NCBI RefSeq assembly: GCF_051967035.1
Contig: NZ_JBQCKK010000002.1
Span: 124,001-188,000 of the forward strand
Length of the DNA stretch: 64,000 nucleotides
Source: Brevibacillus sp051967035
GTDB taxonomy: Bacteria; Bacillota; Bacilli; Brevibacillales; Brevibacillaceae
Direction: 5' to 3'
Shown here: positions 43,056 through 50,660 of the stretch, in pieces
How the letters are laid out: each line of letters opens with the position of its first letter
How positions within the stretch are numbered: the first letter of the stretch is position 1
Translations under genes and position numbers: made by a program
Notes under the pieces: model-generated
What the model saw: only the letters and a program-made list of their open reading frames with translations
The model's database searches: none
What the model was told of the DNA's origin: nothing

Positions 43056-43101
43056 TGAAGGTGTCTTTGACCTACCTTCTTCGTCGGCCGGGAATTTTTT
43101 T
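43041..43101 (+). terminator. Riboswitch-controlled terminator
   Basis: ATTCCCGGC pairs with GCCGGGAAT, ACGAA with TTCGT and GAAGGT with ACCTTC, giving a stem of over 20 bp before seven T. Bases 43042-43046 are P3 and 43050-43055 are P1 of the aptamer, so the two folds are mutually exclusive. Confidence 0.9.
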
Positions 43102-43134
43102 GTACGCCAACATGCTTGCAAGGAGGAGCGGGAA

Positions 43135-44568
43135 GTGAAAAAATACGATGCGATTGTGGTAGGAGCAGGACCAACGGGAATTTTTACGTGCTATGAGCTG
43201 ACGCGAAAAGCGCCAACTGCCAAAGTGCTCCTCATTGATAAAGGGCACGACATTTACAGCCGGCGCTGTCCGATTCTGGAGGAGAAGATCAAGCTCTGTC
43301 CGCCGCCTGCCGGGAAAAAAGACTACGCGGGCTGTCTGCCGGCCTGCTCGATCACCAGCGGTTTTGGTGGGGCAGGCGCCTACAGTGACGGCAAGTTCAA
43401 TATTACGACCGAGTTCGGCGGCTGGATGACGGATTACCTCCGTCCTTCCACCGTGCTGGGCTTAATTCAATACGTCGACGAAATCAACCTGGAGCATGGC
43501 GCGACCCGCACGATCACCGATCCGACGACAGAGACGATCAAAAGCATCGAGCAGCGCGCGTATGCGGCAGGGCTGAAGCTGTTGCGCGCACAGGTGCGCC
43601 ATTTGGGCACAGAGCAAAACCTGGAGATTTTGCAGTCGATTTATGAATACTTGAAGGAACGGATCGACATGATGTTCAAGACCGAGGTGGAGGACATTTT
43701 GACGGTCAAGGAAGACGACGGCCATCGTGTCACAGGCGTGGTCCTGAAGAACGGGGAAGAGTACGAGAGCGATTTTGTCGTCATCGGCCCTGGACGGGAC
43801 GGATCGGCCTGGCTGACCCATATTCTGAAAAAACGCCGCCTGAAAATGTACAACAATCAAGTAGACGTAGGGGTGCGCGTAGAGACGTCCGATGTTGTCA
43901 TGCGGGAAATCAATGAGCATTTGTACGAGGGCAAGTTTATTTTCAATACATCTGTCGGCACGCGCGTACGCACGTTTTGCAGCAATCCGTCCGGGCACGT
44001 CGTCGTGGAAAATCACAGCGGCGTGATGGCCGCAAACGGGCACTCCTACAAGGACCCGGCGCTCGGCTCGACCAATACGAACTTCGCGCTGCTCGTCTCG
44101 CATACGTTTACGGAGCCGTTTGACAAGCCGAACGAATACGCGCGCGAAATCTGCAAACGGGCAAACGATTTGTCCAATGGCGGAGTGATCGTGCAAAAGT
44201 ACGGCGATATTTTGCGGGGCCGTCGTTCTACGGAAGCGCGCATCAAAGAAGGCTTCCTGGAGCCGACGCTGAAGGAAGCGGTGCCGGGCGATCTGGGGCT
44301 GGTGCTGCCATACAATACGATGAAAAGCCTCATGGAGATGGTGGAGGCACTGGACAAGGTTACGCCGGGAATTGCCTCGGAGCACACGCTGTTTTACGGC
44401 GTCGAGGCCAAGTTTTACTCCGCGCGTCCGAAGCTGACCGAGGAGTTTGAGACAGAAATCAAAGGGCTGTTCTGCGGAGGCGATGGGGCTGGGATCACGC
44501 GTGGACTGGCGCAGGCGGGATCGGCCGGGGTCTGGATGGCGCGCAGTATGGTCAAGCGGATGAATTGA
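43135..44568 (+). CDS. FAD-dependent dehydrogenase (COG2509 type) under guanine riboswitch
   Basis: Flavoprotein of 477 residues. The dinucleotide-binding motif VVGAGPTGIF lies at residues 8-17, and GFGGAGAYSDGKFN near 78 marks the COG2509 group of uncharacterised FAD dehydrogenases. LFCGGDGAGITRGLAQAGSAGVWMA near the C terminus closes the FAD site. A cluster of cysteines (RRCPILEEKIKLCPPP, YAGCLPAC) near 45-70 is notable. The start is GTG 43135 with AAGGAGG; the in-frame codon at 42952 falls inside the riboswitch. Its control by guanine or hypoxanthine suggests a purine-linked role, but none is known to me. Confidence 0.9.
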   Translation: MKKYDAIVVGAGPTGIFTCYELTRKAPTAKVLLIDKGHDIYSRRCPILEEKIKLCPPPAGKKDYAGCLPACSITSGFGGAGAYSDGKFNITTEFGGWMTDYLRPSTVLGLIQYVDEINLEHGATRTITDPTTETIKSIEQRAYAAGLKLLRAQVRHLGTEQNLEILQSIYEYLKERIDMMFKTEVEDILTVKEDDGHRVTGVVLKNGEEYESDFVVIGPGRDGSAWLTHILKKRRLKMYNNQVDVGVRVETSDVVMREINEHLYEGKFIFNTSVGTRVRTFCSNPSGHVVVENHSGVMAANGHSYKDPALGSTNTNFALLVSHTFTEPFDKPNEYAREICKRANDLSNGGVIVQKYGDILRGRRSTEARIKEGFLEPTLKEAVPGDLGLVLPYNTMKSLMEMVEALDKVTPGIASEHTLFYGVEAKFYSARPKLTEEFETEIKGLFCGGDGAGITRGLAQAGSAGVWMARSMVKRMN

Positions 44569-44596
44569 CAAGCGGCGAACGCAGCAGGCGATACAG

Positions 44597-44646
44597 GAAA
44601 AGGGCTTCTTCCCGCGCATCATCGCTCAGGAGCAGAAGCCCTTTTG
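44597..44646. terminator. Bidirectional terminator between FAD dehydrogenase and MarR genes
   Basis: AAAAGGGCTTCT and AGAAGCCCTTTT form the stem, with T runs readable on both strands, between two convergent genes. Confidence 0.8.
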
Positions 44647-44671
44647 TCGTGTCGTCGTCCCACAGACACGT

Positions 44672-45088
44672 CTATGCATGTGTATTCAAATTGTCCGTCA
44701 TCTTTTTCAGTACCCGGTTAAAGACGGCAAGCTCCTGTTCGTCCAGATCGCGCAGAGCAACCGCTTCCAAATCTTGCGCAGCCTGTAGCCACTGGGGAAA
44801 GCGCTCGATTGCGGCTGGTGAGAGCGACACATACCGTTCCCGCTTGTCTTCCCCCTCGGAGCGGATGATCCAGCCCATCTCCTCCAGCCTGGTCAATGTC
44901 CGGGTAATGGTCGGGGCCTCTACGTTCAGGTAGTTGCTCAACTGCACCTGCGTCAAAGAGCTGCGATAGTGCAGGCAGAGAATAATGCTCCATTGCGAGC
45001 TATACAATCCCATCGGGGACATGATTCCATTCAATGTTTTACTGAAGACTCTGGCAGCTTGGCCAATTTTATGACCGTAATGTTGCAT
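44672..45088 (-). CDS. MarR family transcriptional regulator
   Basis: Winged-helix repressor-type protein of 138 residues. The recognition region reads LTQVQLSNYLNVEAPTITRTLTRLEEMGWIIRSEGEDKRERYVSL-like, with the DxRxxxV wing pattern (DKRERYVSLS) typical of MarR. Flanking helices form the dimer interface. It is convergent with the FAD dehydrogenase and has an 83-base untranslated leader. Its own promoter carries a palindrome in the spacer, consistent with autorepression. Targets and ligand unknown; no efflux or hydrolase gene is adjacent. Confidence 0.9.
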   Translation of the reverse strand: MQHYGHKIGQAARVFSKTLNGIMSPMGLYSSQWSIILCLHYRSSLTQVQLSNYLNVEAPTITRTLTRLEEMGWIIRSEGEDKRERYVSLSPAAIERFPQWLQAAQDLEAVALRDLDEQELAVFNRVLKKMTDNLNTHA

Positions 45089-45177
45089 GGTATCAGACCT
45101 CCAGGAAAAGCGGGTTCGCTAGGGGAAGCGCTTGATTGCTTAAGTAAATATGTACAAATAACATAGTAGCAGTTCCT

Positions 45178-45207
45178 AACATATAAGTAAACGTTTATTT
45201 GAGGCAA
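45178..45207 (-). promoter_or_regulatory. marR promoter with palindromic operator
   Basis: On the minus strand TTGCCT and TATGTT are separated by 18 bp. The perfect palindrome TAAACGTTTA (45188-45197) lies in the spacer and is a likely autorepression site. Confidence 0.5.
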
Positions 45208-45226
45208 AATAAGGCCGTTTTCTGAC

Positions 45227-45264
45227 AAAAAGAAGGCTGACGCCGTTTCAAAGGCATCAGCTTC
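45227..45264 (-). terminator. Terminator of the DUF3298-like gene
   Basis: On the minus strand GAAGCTGATGCC pairs with GGCGTCAGCCTTC around an eight-base loop and is followed by TTTTT. Confidence 0.75.
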
Positions 45265-45288
45265 GGGAAGAAGGGAAAGGGAGGCTGG

Positions 45289-45912
45289 TCAACTGGCAGA
45301 CAAAATACCGAGCGGTCCGTTTTCATCAAGGATCGACTCCAGCTCGTAGACGGAGATGGGGAACATCGGAAAGCCGACATAGTATGGAGTGATTTCGTAC
45401 AGCTGGAAGTAAATCACCAATGATTTGTCCGCGACGTAAAAGTCTTGATCGGGCTTGATCGTTGTAAATCCGTTCAGCGTGGGAATTTGCCGTTCCTGGA
45501 TCTGGCGTTTGATATTCTCGGACAGGACCCTGACGTAATCGCTGCCCGGCTTGAACAGTTCGCGCAGCGTATAGAGCTTGCCTGTATGGATATTTGCCGT
45601 CACCGACCCGAGAAACGTCATGCCGTGGGCCATTTGCGGCGTGTAGGCGTAATTGTTCATGGTGACGCTGAAAATGCCGCGTTCATTGGTTTTGATTTCG
45701 TAGCTTCCTTGCATTTGCGTATTTCCCGGTACTTGTACCCGCTGCTGCTCATGAATCAAGCCCTGGACGGTTTGCAAAAGGGCGCGGTTGATTTCTTTTT
45801 CTGCTTGCTGATTGGCGATCCCGGCCAGTTGCGGGTAATAGATCGTGGTGTTGGGACGTTGGATCGTCCGCGTCAGTACGGTGGCTGGCAAAAGCTGAAG
45901 TTGATCTTCCAC
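45289..45912 (-). CDS. DUF4163/DUF3298 domain protein (RsiV-like extracellular domain)
   Basis: Protein of ~207 residues matching the DUF4163 plus DUF3298 arrangement found in the outer domain of RsiV and in stand-alone proteins. Recognisable parts are IYYPQLAGIANQQAEKEINRAL near the N terminus, TANIHTGKLYTLRELFKPGSDY, and FYVADKSLVIYFQLYEITPYYVGFP near the C terminus. No signal peptide or membrane segment is seen in this reading. The start GTG 45912 has GGAAAGGA about 10 bases upstream; ATG 45939 lacks a site. Function unknown. Confidence 0.8.
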   Translation of the reverse strand: MEDQLQLLPATVLTRTIQRPNTTIYYPQLAGIANQQAEKEINRALLQTVQGLIHEQQRVQVPGNTQMQGSYEIKTNERGIFSVTMNNYAYTPQMAHGMTFLGSVTANIHTGKLYTLRELFKPGSDYVRVLSENIKRQIQERQIPTLNGFTTIKPDQDFYVADKSLVIYFQLYEITPYYVGFPMFPISVYELESILDENGPLGILSAS

Positions 45913-46075
45913 GGTTCGTAGTTCCTTTCCAGATGTCATAAAATAAGGGGTATGATTGTAGCCTATTCTTCATTCGTCTTGGCTGTTCTCACTTTTTTCA
46001 CAAATGAGGCAATCTGCGCGGGTTATAATGGAAAAAGAATCCGATACATAAGTAGCAGGGAAAAGGGGGGCATTT

Positions 46076-47551
46076 ATGATTCGATTGATTCGCAACACGT
46101 TAACGGACAAAGAAGGATTTATGATTTTTATCCTATGGAACCACCTGTGGATGGCAGGACTCATTGCCTATCAATTTGATGCTAATTTCTGGAAGGTGAC
46201 ATCCCTCGGATTGCTGGTCACGCTTGTCGCTTCACCGTTTTACTTTATTAAAAAAGACAGCCCGGTCATTCGTTACCTCGTAGCGATTGGACTGATGTAT
46301 TACGCGATTGCGTTCGACCATTTCACGACGTATCCGGAGGTTTCGTTTCTCGCTTTTGTCGTGATGGGCTTTCTGGCGGCTTACCTGGACTGGAAGCTGG
46401 TCGTGAGTGCCGGGATCGGGCAAATCATTGTGACGCTGGTCGGATTCTACACAGGCTCGTATGATATCTTCAGCGGCGAGGCCAACGAGCTGAATCTGGT
46501 CCTGCGCATCATGGTGAGTTTGATGATGATGGGAGCGGTAACGTACCTCTGTCTGGCGGGACAAGCTTCTCTGCAAAGGGCCAACCTCGCCCGTCAGGAA
46601 GCGGAGGAAAAAGAACGCCGTCTGGGAGAGCTGCTTGCCCACATCCAGCAGATGACCGAGCAGATTGACCGGACGACAGAGCACGTACACGAGCATGCCG
46701 AAGGAACGAAGCGCAATACGGATGAAATGATGCTCGCCTTCAAGGAAGTGGCGACGGGGATGGAATCGCAGGCCAATTCGACGGTGAAAATCGAAGAAGA
46801 GGTGCAGTCGATCGACCAGGAGATCGTGGCGGTCACAGAGCAGACGAATGCGATGAAGAGCGAATCCGATCAAAACAACCGCCGTCTGAAGGAAAGCGTC
46901 GACATGATGAAAGAGCTGTCGCAGCAGATGGAACAGATTGTGTCTGCCGTCAACGTGGCGGCGTCGACGATTCACCAGCTGAACCGTCAGGCCAATCGGG
47001 TCGAGGAGATTGTAGGAGCGATCAACCAGATTGCGACGCAAACCAACCTGCTTGCGCTCAACGCTGCCATCGAGTCGGCACGCGCAGGCGAGCACGGGCG
47101 CGGCTTTGCCGTCGTGGCAGACGAGGTGCGCAAGCTGGCGGAGCAGAGCGCAACCGCTACCCAGGAAATTACCGAGATTCTCAAATCGCTCCACCAGGAA
47201 AGCGAGAACGCCGTCCAGCAGATCAGCAACGGAGAGGCTTCGGTGGCCAAGGGGCAGGAACTGGCTGTAAAAACAGTGGCGTCGATCGAGGCCGTGCGCT
47301 CCGGCATGACGGCCTTCCTCCAGGCAGCCGAGCATGTCGGCTCCAGCATGAATCGGGTCAAAATGCGCTCGGGCGAAGTGGCGATGGAAATGTCGACGAT
47401 TACGGCTGTCACCGAGCAATCGCTCGCAAATCTGGAGGAGCTGTTTGCCACAGCGGAAAACCAGCATCAAAAGGTGCGGGAAATTACCGAAGAGCTGGGC
47501 GAGCTGAACCATCTGTCGCATCGACTTCAGCAAACCTTCCGCAGCCAATAA
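46076..47551 (+). CDS. Methyl-accepting chemotaxis protein, membrane-anchored without HAMP
   Basis: Chemoreceptor of 491 residues. Residues ~12-165 form five to six transmembrane segments with almost no extracellular domain, so sensing is likely within or near the membrane. The cytoplasmic signalling hairpin follows, centred on IATQTNLLALNAAIESARAGEHGRGFAVVADEVRKLAEQS-type sequence near residues 320-360, the CheA/CheW contact tip. No HAMP domain lies between. AAAAGGGGGG precedes the ATG, and a TATAAT at 46024-46029 may be the -10. Ligand unknown. Confidence 0.93.
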   Translation: MIRLIRNTLTDKEGFMIFILWNHLWMAGLIAYQFDANFWKVTSLGLLVTLVASPFYFIKKDSPVIRYLVAIGLMYYAIAFDHFTTYPEVSFLAFVVMGFLAAYLDWKLVVSAGIGQIIVTLVGFYTGSYDIFSGEANELNLVLRIMVSLMMMGAVTYLCLAGQASLQRANLARQEAEEKERRLGELLAHIQQMTEQIDRTTEHVHEHAEGTKRNTDEMMLAFKEVATGMESQANSTVKIEEEVQSIDQEIVAVTEQTNAMKSESDQNNRRLKESVDMMKELSQQMEQIVSAVNVAASTIHQLNRQANRVEEIVGAINQIATQTNLLALNAAIESARAGEHGRGFAVVADEVRKLAEQSATATQEITEILKSLHQESENAVQQISNGEASVAKGQELAVKTVASIEAVRSGMTAFLQAAEHVGSSMNRVKMRSGEVAMEMSTITAVTEQSLANLEELFATAENQHQKVREITEELGELNHLSHRLQQTFRSQ

Positions 47552-47600
47552 GCGCGAATTGCTGAATTGCCGAATTGGCGGGAACAGTCTGAAAAAACGA

Positions 47601-47628
47601 TTGCTTTTTCAACGGGTTCTGCTAGAAT
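47601..47628 (+). promoter_or_regulatory. Promoter upstream of the SAM riboswitch
   Basis: TTGCTT and TAGAAT are separated by 16 bp, with TG just before the -10 (TGCTAGAAT). Predicted start near 47635, about 20 bases before the aptamer. Confidence 0.65.
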
Positions 47629-47657
47629 AAACTCATTGTAACAGAATAGTTTGATCT

Positions 47658-47777
47658 CCTTATCGAGAGCGGCGGAGGGACTGGCCCGATGAAGCCCGGC
47701 AACCACTGGACATGCGTGACATGGACAGAAAGGTGCCAATTCCTGCAAAACCTGTACCGGGGTTTTGACAGATGAGG
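47658..47777 (+). ncRNA. SAM-I riboswitch (S-box)
   Basis: The S-box core is plain: CCTTATCGAGAG (P1 and first junction), GGCGGAGGGACTGG, CCCGATGAAGCCCGGCAACC, AAAGGTGCCAATTCC, and a closing GACAGATGAGG that pairs with CCTTATC. The 3' P1 strand continues into GGAAGAG, which can pair with CTCTTCC of the terminator and form an antiterminator. High SAM should therefore switch the downstream operon off. Confidence 0.97.
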
Positions 47778-47797
47778 AAGAGGACGGCTTCGGACGC

Positions 47798-47826
47798 AAA
47801 CTCTTCCTTCGGGAAGAGTTTTTTTG
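47798..47826 (+). terminator. S-box terminator
   Basis: AAACTCTTCC-TTCG-GGAAGAGTTT followed by T residues, placed ~20 bases after the aptamer, as in other SAM-I leaders. Confidence 0.92.
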
Positions 47827-47838
47827 TTGGCAGGAAGG

Positions 47839-47888
47839 AACAAACACGAATGATAAAATATTTTTTACAATAAATATTCGTGTTTGTT
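47839..47888. repeat. Perfect 13-bp inverted repeat, candidate operator
   Basis: AACAAACACGAAT and ATTCGTGTTTGTT are separated by 24 AT-rich bases. The repeat lies after the S-box terminator and abuts the -35 of a second predicted promoter. It lacks a T tail and is more likely a protein-binding site than a terminator. Confidence 0.6.
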
Positions 47889-47889
47889 A

Positions 47890-47918
47890 TTGATCTTTTC
47901 GGAAAAAAGCCGTACATT
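47890..47918 (+). promoter_or_regulatory. Second promoter, downstream of the riboswitch
   Basis: TTGATC and TACATT are separated by exactly 17 bp, 54 bp before the lipoprotein gene. If active it would bypass SAM control and be subject to the protein that binds the adjacent inverted repeat. Confidence 0.5.
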
Positions 47919-47971
47919 ACGGAGTAAGGTCCAGAAAAAACGTAGAATGTTCGGATAGGGGCGAAAACACC

Positions 47972-49000
47972 ATGAAAAAGTTGTTGTTGGCACTCACCAC
48001 CTTTGCTGTATTGGCTACAGGCTGTGCGGCTGGGGGAAATGCGCCTGCTGACCAGCCAAAAGAAGAAGCGACAGGGCAAGAAGGTGCCGGGAAGAAGCGC
48101 ATTGCGCTGATTTTGCCGGAAAAAATCGGGGTGAACCCGTTCTTCCAGCAAATGGACGAGGGCGCGAAAAAAGCAGGACAGGAATTTGGCGCAGAAGTGA
48201 AAACGATTGAGTCTACCGACCACGGCGCCATCGAAGAAAATCTGCGCGTCGCGGTGGCGGAAAACTACGATCTGATTATCACGTCTTCCTTTGAATCGGA
48301 AGACGCGTTGAAAAAAGTGGCGGCCGAAAATCCTGACCGCAACTTCGCGATTATTGATACCGTAGTAGATTTGCCGAACGTGCGCAGCGTGACCTTCCGT
48401 GAGCAGGAAGCGGCTTACCTGATGGGGGCGGCGGCCGGTCTTGCCACGAAGACCAACAAAGTCGGCATGGTTGTCGCCATGGACATTCCGTTGTTGAAGA
48501 AATGGACAGGCGGCTTCCAGGAAGGATTGAAGGCAACCAATCCCAACGCGGAGTTTTTGGTGAACTACGTAGGAAGCTTCTCTGACCCGGCAAAAGCGAA
48601 GGAGCTGGCGCTGCTGCAAGCATCCAAAGGCGCCGACTTCATCAACGGAGCGGCAGCGGTTGGCGACCTCGGGGTGTTCGAGGCCGCGAAGGAAAAAGGC
48701 TTCTATACAGCGGGACAGGACGTGGACCGCACCACGATTGACCCGGAGCACATCGTGTTGTCCCAGCTGAAAGGGACAGATACCGCCGCGTACGAAACCG
48801 TGAAGTCGTTTGTGGAAGGCTCGTTCAAGCCCGGCGTCATCTCGTACGGCCTGAAAGAAAAAGGCGTAGGCGTTACCTATGTGACGCATGAGAGCCAGAC
48901 ACCTTTGAACGCTTTTATTGGGCAGGAAGTCGTGGACAAAGTCAAAGCGATCAGCGAGGAAATCGTCGCTGGTACCCGCAAAGTGCCGGACTCGTTTTAA
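47972..49000 (+). CDS. BMP family ABC transporter substrate-binding lipoprotein
   Basis: Extracellular binding lipoprotein of 342 residues of the Bmp/Med family (PnrA-like), which binds nucleosides in studied members. The signal peptide ends in a lipobox ATGC (Cys18). The fold carries RIALILPEKIGVNPFFQQMDEGAKKAG, DLIITSSFESEDALKKVA and QEAAYLMGAAAGLATKTNKVGMV, all family-typical. It is the first gene of an operon with a two-domain ATPase and two permeases. Regulation is by a SAM-I riboswitch, so the ligand is probably a sulfur-bearing nucleoside such as methylthioadenosine; that is inference. Confidence 0.92.
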   Translation: MKKLLLALTTFAVLATGCAAGGNAPADQPKEEATGQEGAGKKRIALILPEKIGVNPFFQQMDEGAKKAGQEFGAEVKTIESTDHGAIEENLRVAVAENYDLIITSSFESEDALKKVAAENPDRNFAIIDTVVDLPNVRSVTFREQEAAYLMGAAAGLATKTNKVGMVVAMDIPLLKKWTGGFQEGLKATNPNAEFLVNYVGSFSDPAKAKELALLQASKGADFINGAAAVGDLGVFEAAKEKGFYTAGQDVDRTTIDPEHIVLSQLKGTDTAAYETVKSFVEGSFKPGVISYGLKEKGVGVTYVTHESQTPLNAFIGQEVVDKVKAISEEIVAGTRKVPDSF

Positions 49001-49026
49001 AAACGGGCGCACCGGGCAGGATGGTG

Positions 49027-49050
49027 ACCGACTACAGCTGTGTAGTCGGT
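49027..49050 (+). terminator. Intercistronic hairpin after the binding-protein gene
   Basis: ACCGACTACA-GCTG-TGTAGTCGGT followed by CTTCCTT. The T tail is weak. It probably allows partial read-through or protects the message, raising lipoprotein levels above the other subunits. Confidence 0.55.
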
Positions 49051-49130
49051 CTTCCTTATAGACAAAAAGGCAAAAGCATCGAACAAAGGCGAGGCTAGGT
49101 GAGGCGAAGCGCAAAGAAGGAGGGGCAAGG

Positions 49131-50660
49131 ATGACCGTTCGGTTGGAAATGCGGAACATGACCAAGAAATACGGCGATTTTACGGCAAACGACAAGGTCT
49201 CGTTTTCGCTTGCGGCGGGAGAAGTTCACGCCATCGTCGGGGAAAACGGCGCGGGCAAGACGACGCTGATGCGGATGCTGTACGGCATGGAGCAGCCGAC
49301 GTCCGGCGAGATCGTGCTAGACGGCAAGCCTGTCGTTTTTCGCGGGCCGCAGGACGCGATTCGCAACGGAATCGGGATGGTGCATCAGCACTTCATGCTG
49401 TTTGGCGACTTTCGCGTGGCGGAAAATATCGTGATCGGCTACGAGCCGCAGCAGGCCGGATTTTTTCGCCGGAAGGACGCCGTGGAAAAGGTCCGCGCAC
49501 TAAGCGAGCAGTACCGGATTCCGATTGATCCAGAGGCCAGAGTGTCGAAGTGCTCTATCGGCGAGCAGCAGCGTGTGGAAATTCTCAAGGTGCTGTACCA
49601 GGGAGCGGACATCATCGTGCTGGACGAGCCGACTGCCGTGCTGACGCCGCTTGAAGTGCGCGAGCTGTTGCAGACGATCCGCAATCTGGCGGAGAGCGGG
49701 AAGAGCGTCATTTTGATTACCCACAAGCTGCAGGAAGTGATGGAGGTCGCTGATCGGATCACGGTGCTGCGCGGCGGCAAGGTGACGGGCACGGTAGCGC
49801 GCGACGAGACGAATGTGGACGATCTGGCCCGGCTGATGGTCGGACGCGAGCTGCGGGAGCTGAGCGAGCGCGTCGACCTGGAGCGGGGGCCGCTTTTGCA
49901 GGTGGAGAACGTGACGGTTCGGGAAAAGCAGACGCTGGTCGACCGGGTCAGCTTTACCGTGCATCACGGGGAAATTGTCGGCATCGCGGGCGTATCGGGC
50001 AACGGCCAGTCCGAGCTGCTGCAAGCGATCAGCGGCTTGCGGACGGTACAGGAGGGAACGATTCGGCTGGGCGGCAAGGACATCACCAACCAGGCTGTGG
50101 CGACGATTCGCGAGGCAGGCTTGGCGCACATTCCGGAGGATCGCTACCTGTGGGGGGTAGCCAAGCTGGAGAGCGTCGAGGAGAACGCGCTGATGGGCTA
50201 CCAGCGAAAGCCAGCGTTCAATCGGCGCGGCGTCGTGTTGCGCGAATCTTTTCGCCAGGTCGTCAGAGGCTGGGTAGAAACGTTCGCGATCAAGACAGGC
50301 TCCAGACAGCTTCAGGAGCTTGCCGGGAATTTGTCGGGCGGAAACCTGCAAAAGCTGATCGTGGCGCGTGAGCTGGGACACGAGACTCCGTTTTTGATCG
50401 CGGCAGAGCCGACCAGGGGCGTCGATATCGGCGCGATGGAGTACATCCATCAGGCGCTGATCGACAAGCGCAATGCGGGTGACGGGATTTTGCTGGTCTC
50501 GTCCGAGCTGTCGGAAATTTTGGCGCTGTCCGACCGCATTTTGGTGATGTACAAAGGGCGGATCGCCGGAGAGCTTTCGCGCAAAGAGGCAACCGAGGAA
50601 AAAATCAGCGTGTTAATGGCGGGAGGAAGCGTTCATGGCAGCAATCAAAGAGCTGGGTAA
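49131..50660 (+). CDS. Nucleoside-type ABC transporter ATPase (two nucleotide-binding domains)
   Basis: Energising subunit of 509 residues with tandem ATPase domains, like NupO/RbsA-type importers. Domain one has Walker A GENGAGKT near residue 38, signature CSIGEQQRVEILK and Walker B IIVLDEPTAVLTP. Domain two has a degenerate Walker A (GVSGNGQSELL), the LSGGNLQK signature and a Walker B-like region PFLIAAEPTRGVDIGAM, where the usual LDEP is altered. Such asymmetry is normal in this family. AAGGAGGGG precedes the ATG. It overlaps the first permease gene by 26 bp. Confidence 0.93.
   Translation: MTVRLEMRNMTKKYGDFTANDKVSFSLAAGEVHAIVGENGAGKTTLMRMLYGMEQPTSGEIVLDGKPVVFRGPQDAIRNGIGMVHQHFMLFGDFRVAENIVIGYEPQQAGFFRRKDAVEKVRALSEQYRIPIDPEARVSKCSIGEQQRVEILKVLYQGADIIVLDEPTAVLTPLEVRELLQTIRNLAESGKSVILITHKLQEVMEVADRITVLRGGKVTGTVARDETNVDDLARLMVGRELRELSERVDLERGPLLQVENVTVREKQTLVDRVSFTVHHGEIVGIAGVSGNGQSELLQAISGLRTVQEGTIRLGGKDITNQAVATIREAGLAHIPEDRYLWGVAKLESVEENALMGYQRKPAFNRRGVVLRESFRQVVRGWVETFAIKTGSRQLQELAGNLSGGNLQKLIVARELGHETPFLIAAEPTRGVDIGAMEYIHQALIDKRNAGDGILLVSSELSEILALSDRILVMYKGRIAGELSRKEATEEKISVLMAGGSVHGSNQRAG

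Noticed and set aside
47839..47888. Inverted repeat considered as a PurR site or a terminator
   Set aside because: PurR sites need CGAA-N16-TTCG and here the spacing is 26; there is no T run for a terminator. It is kept only as an unassigned repeat.
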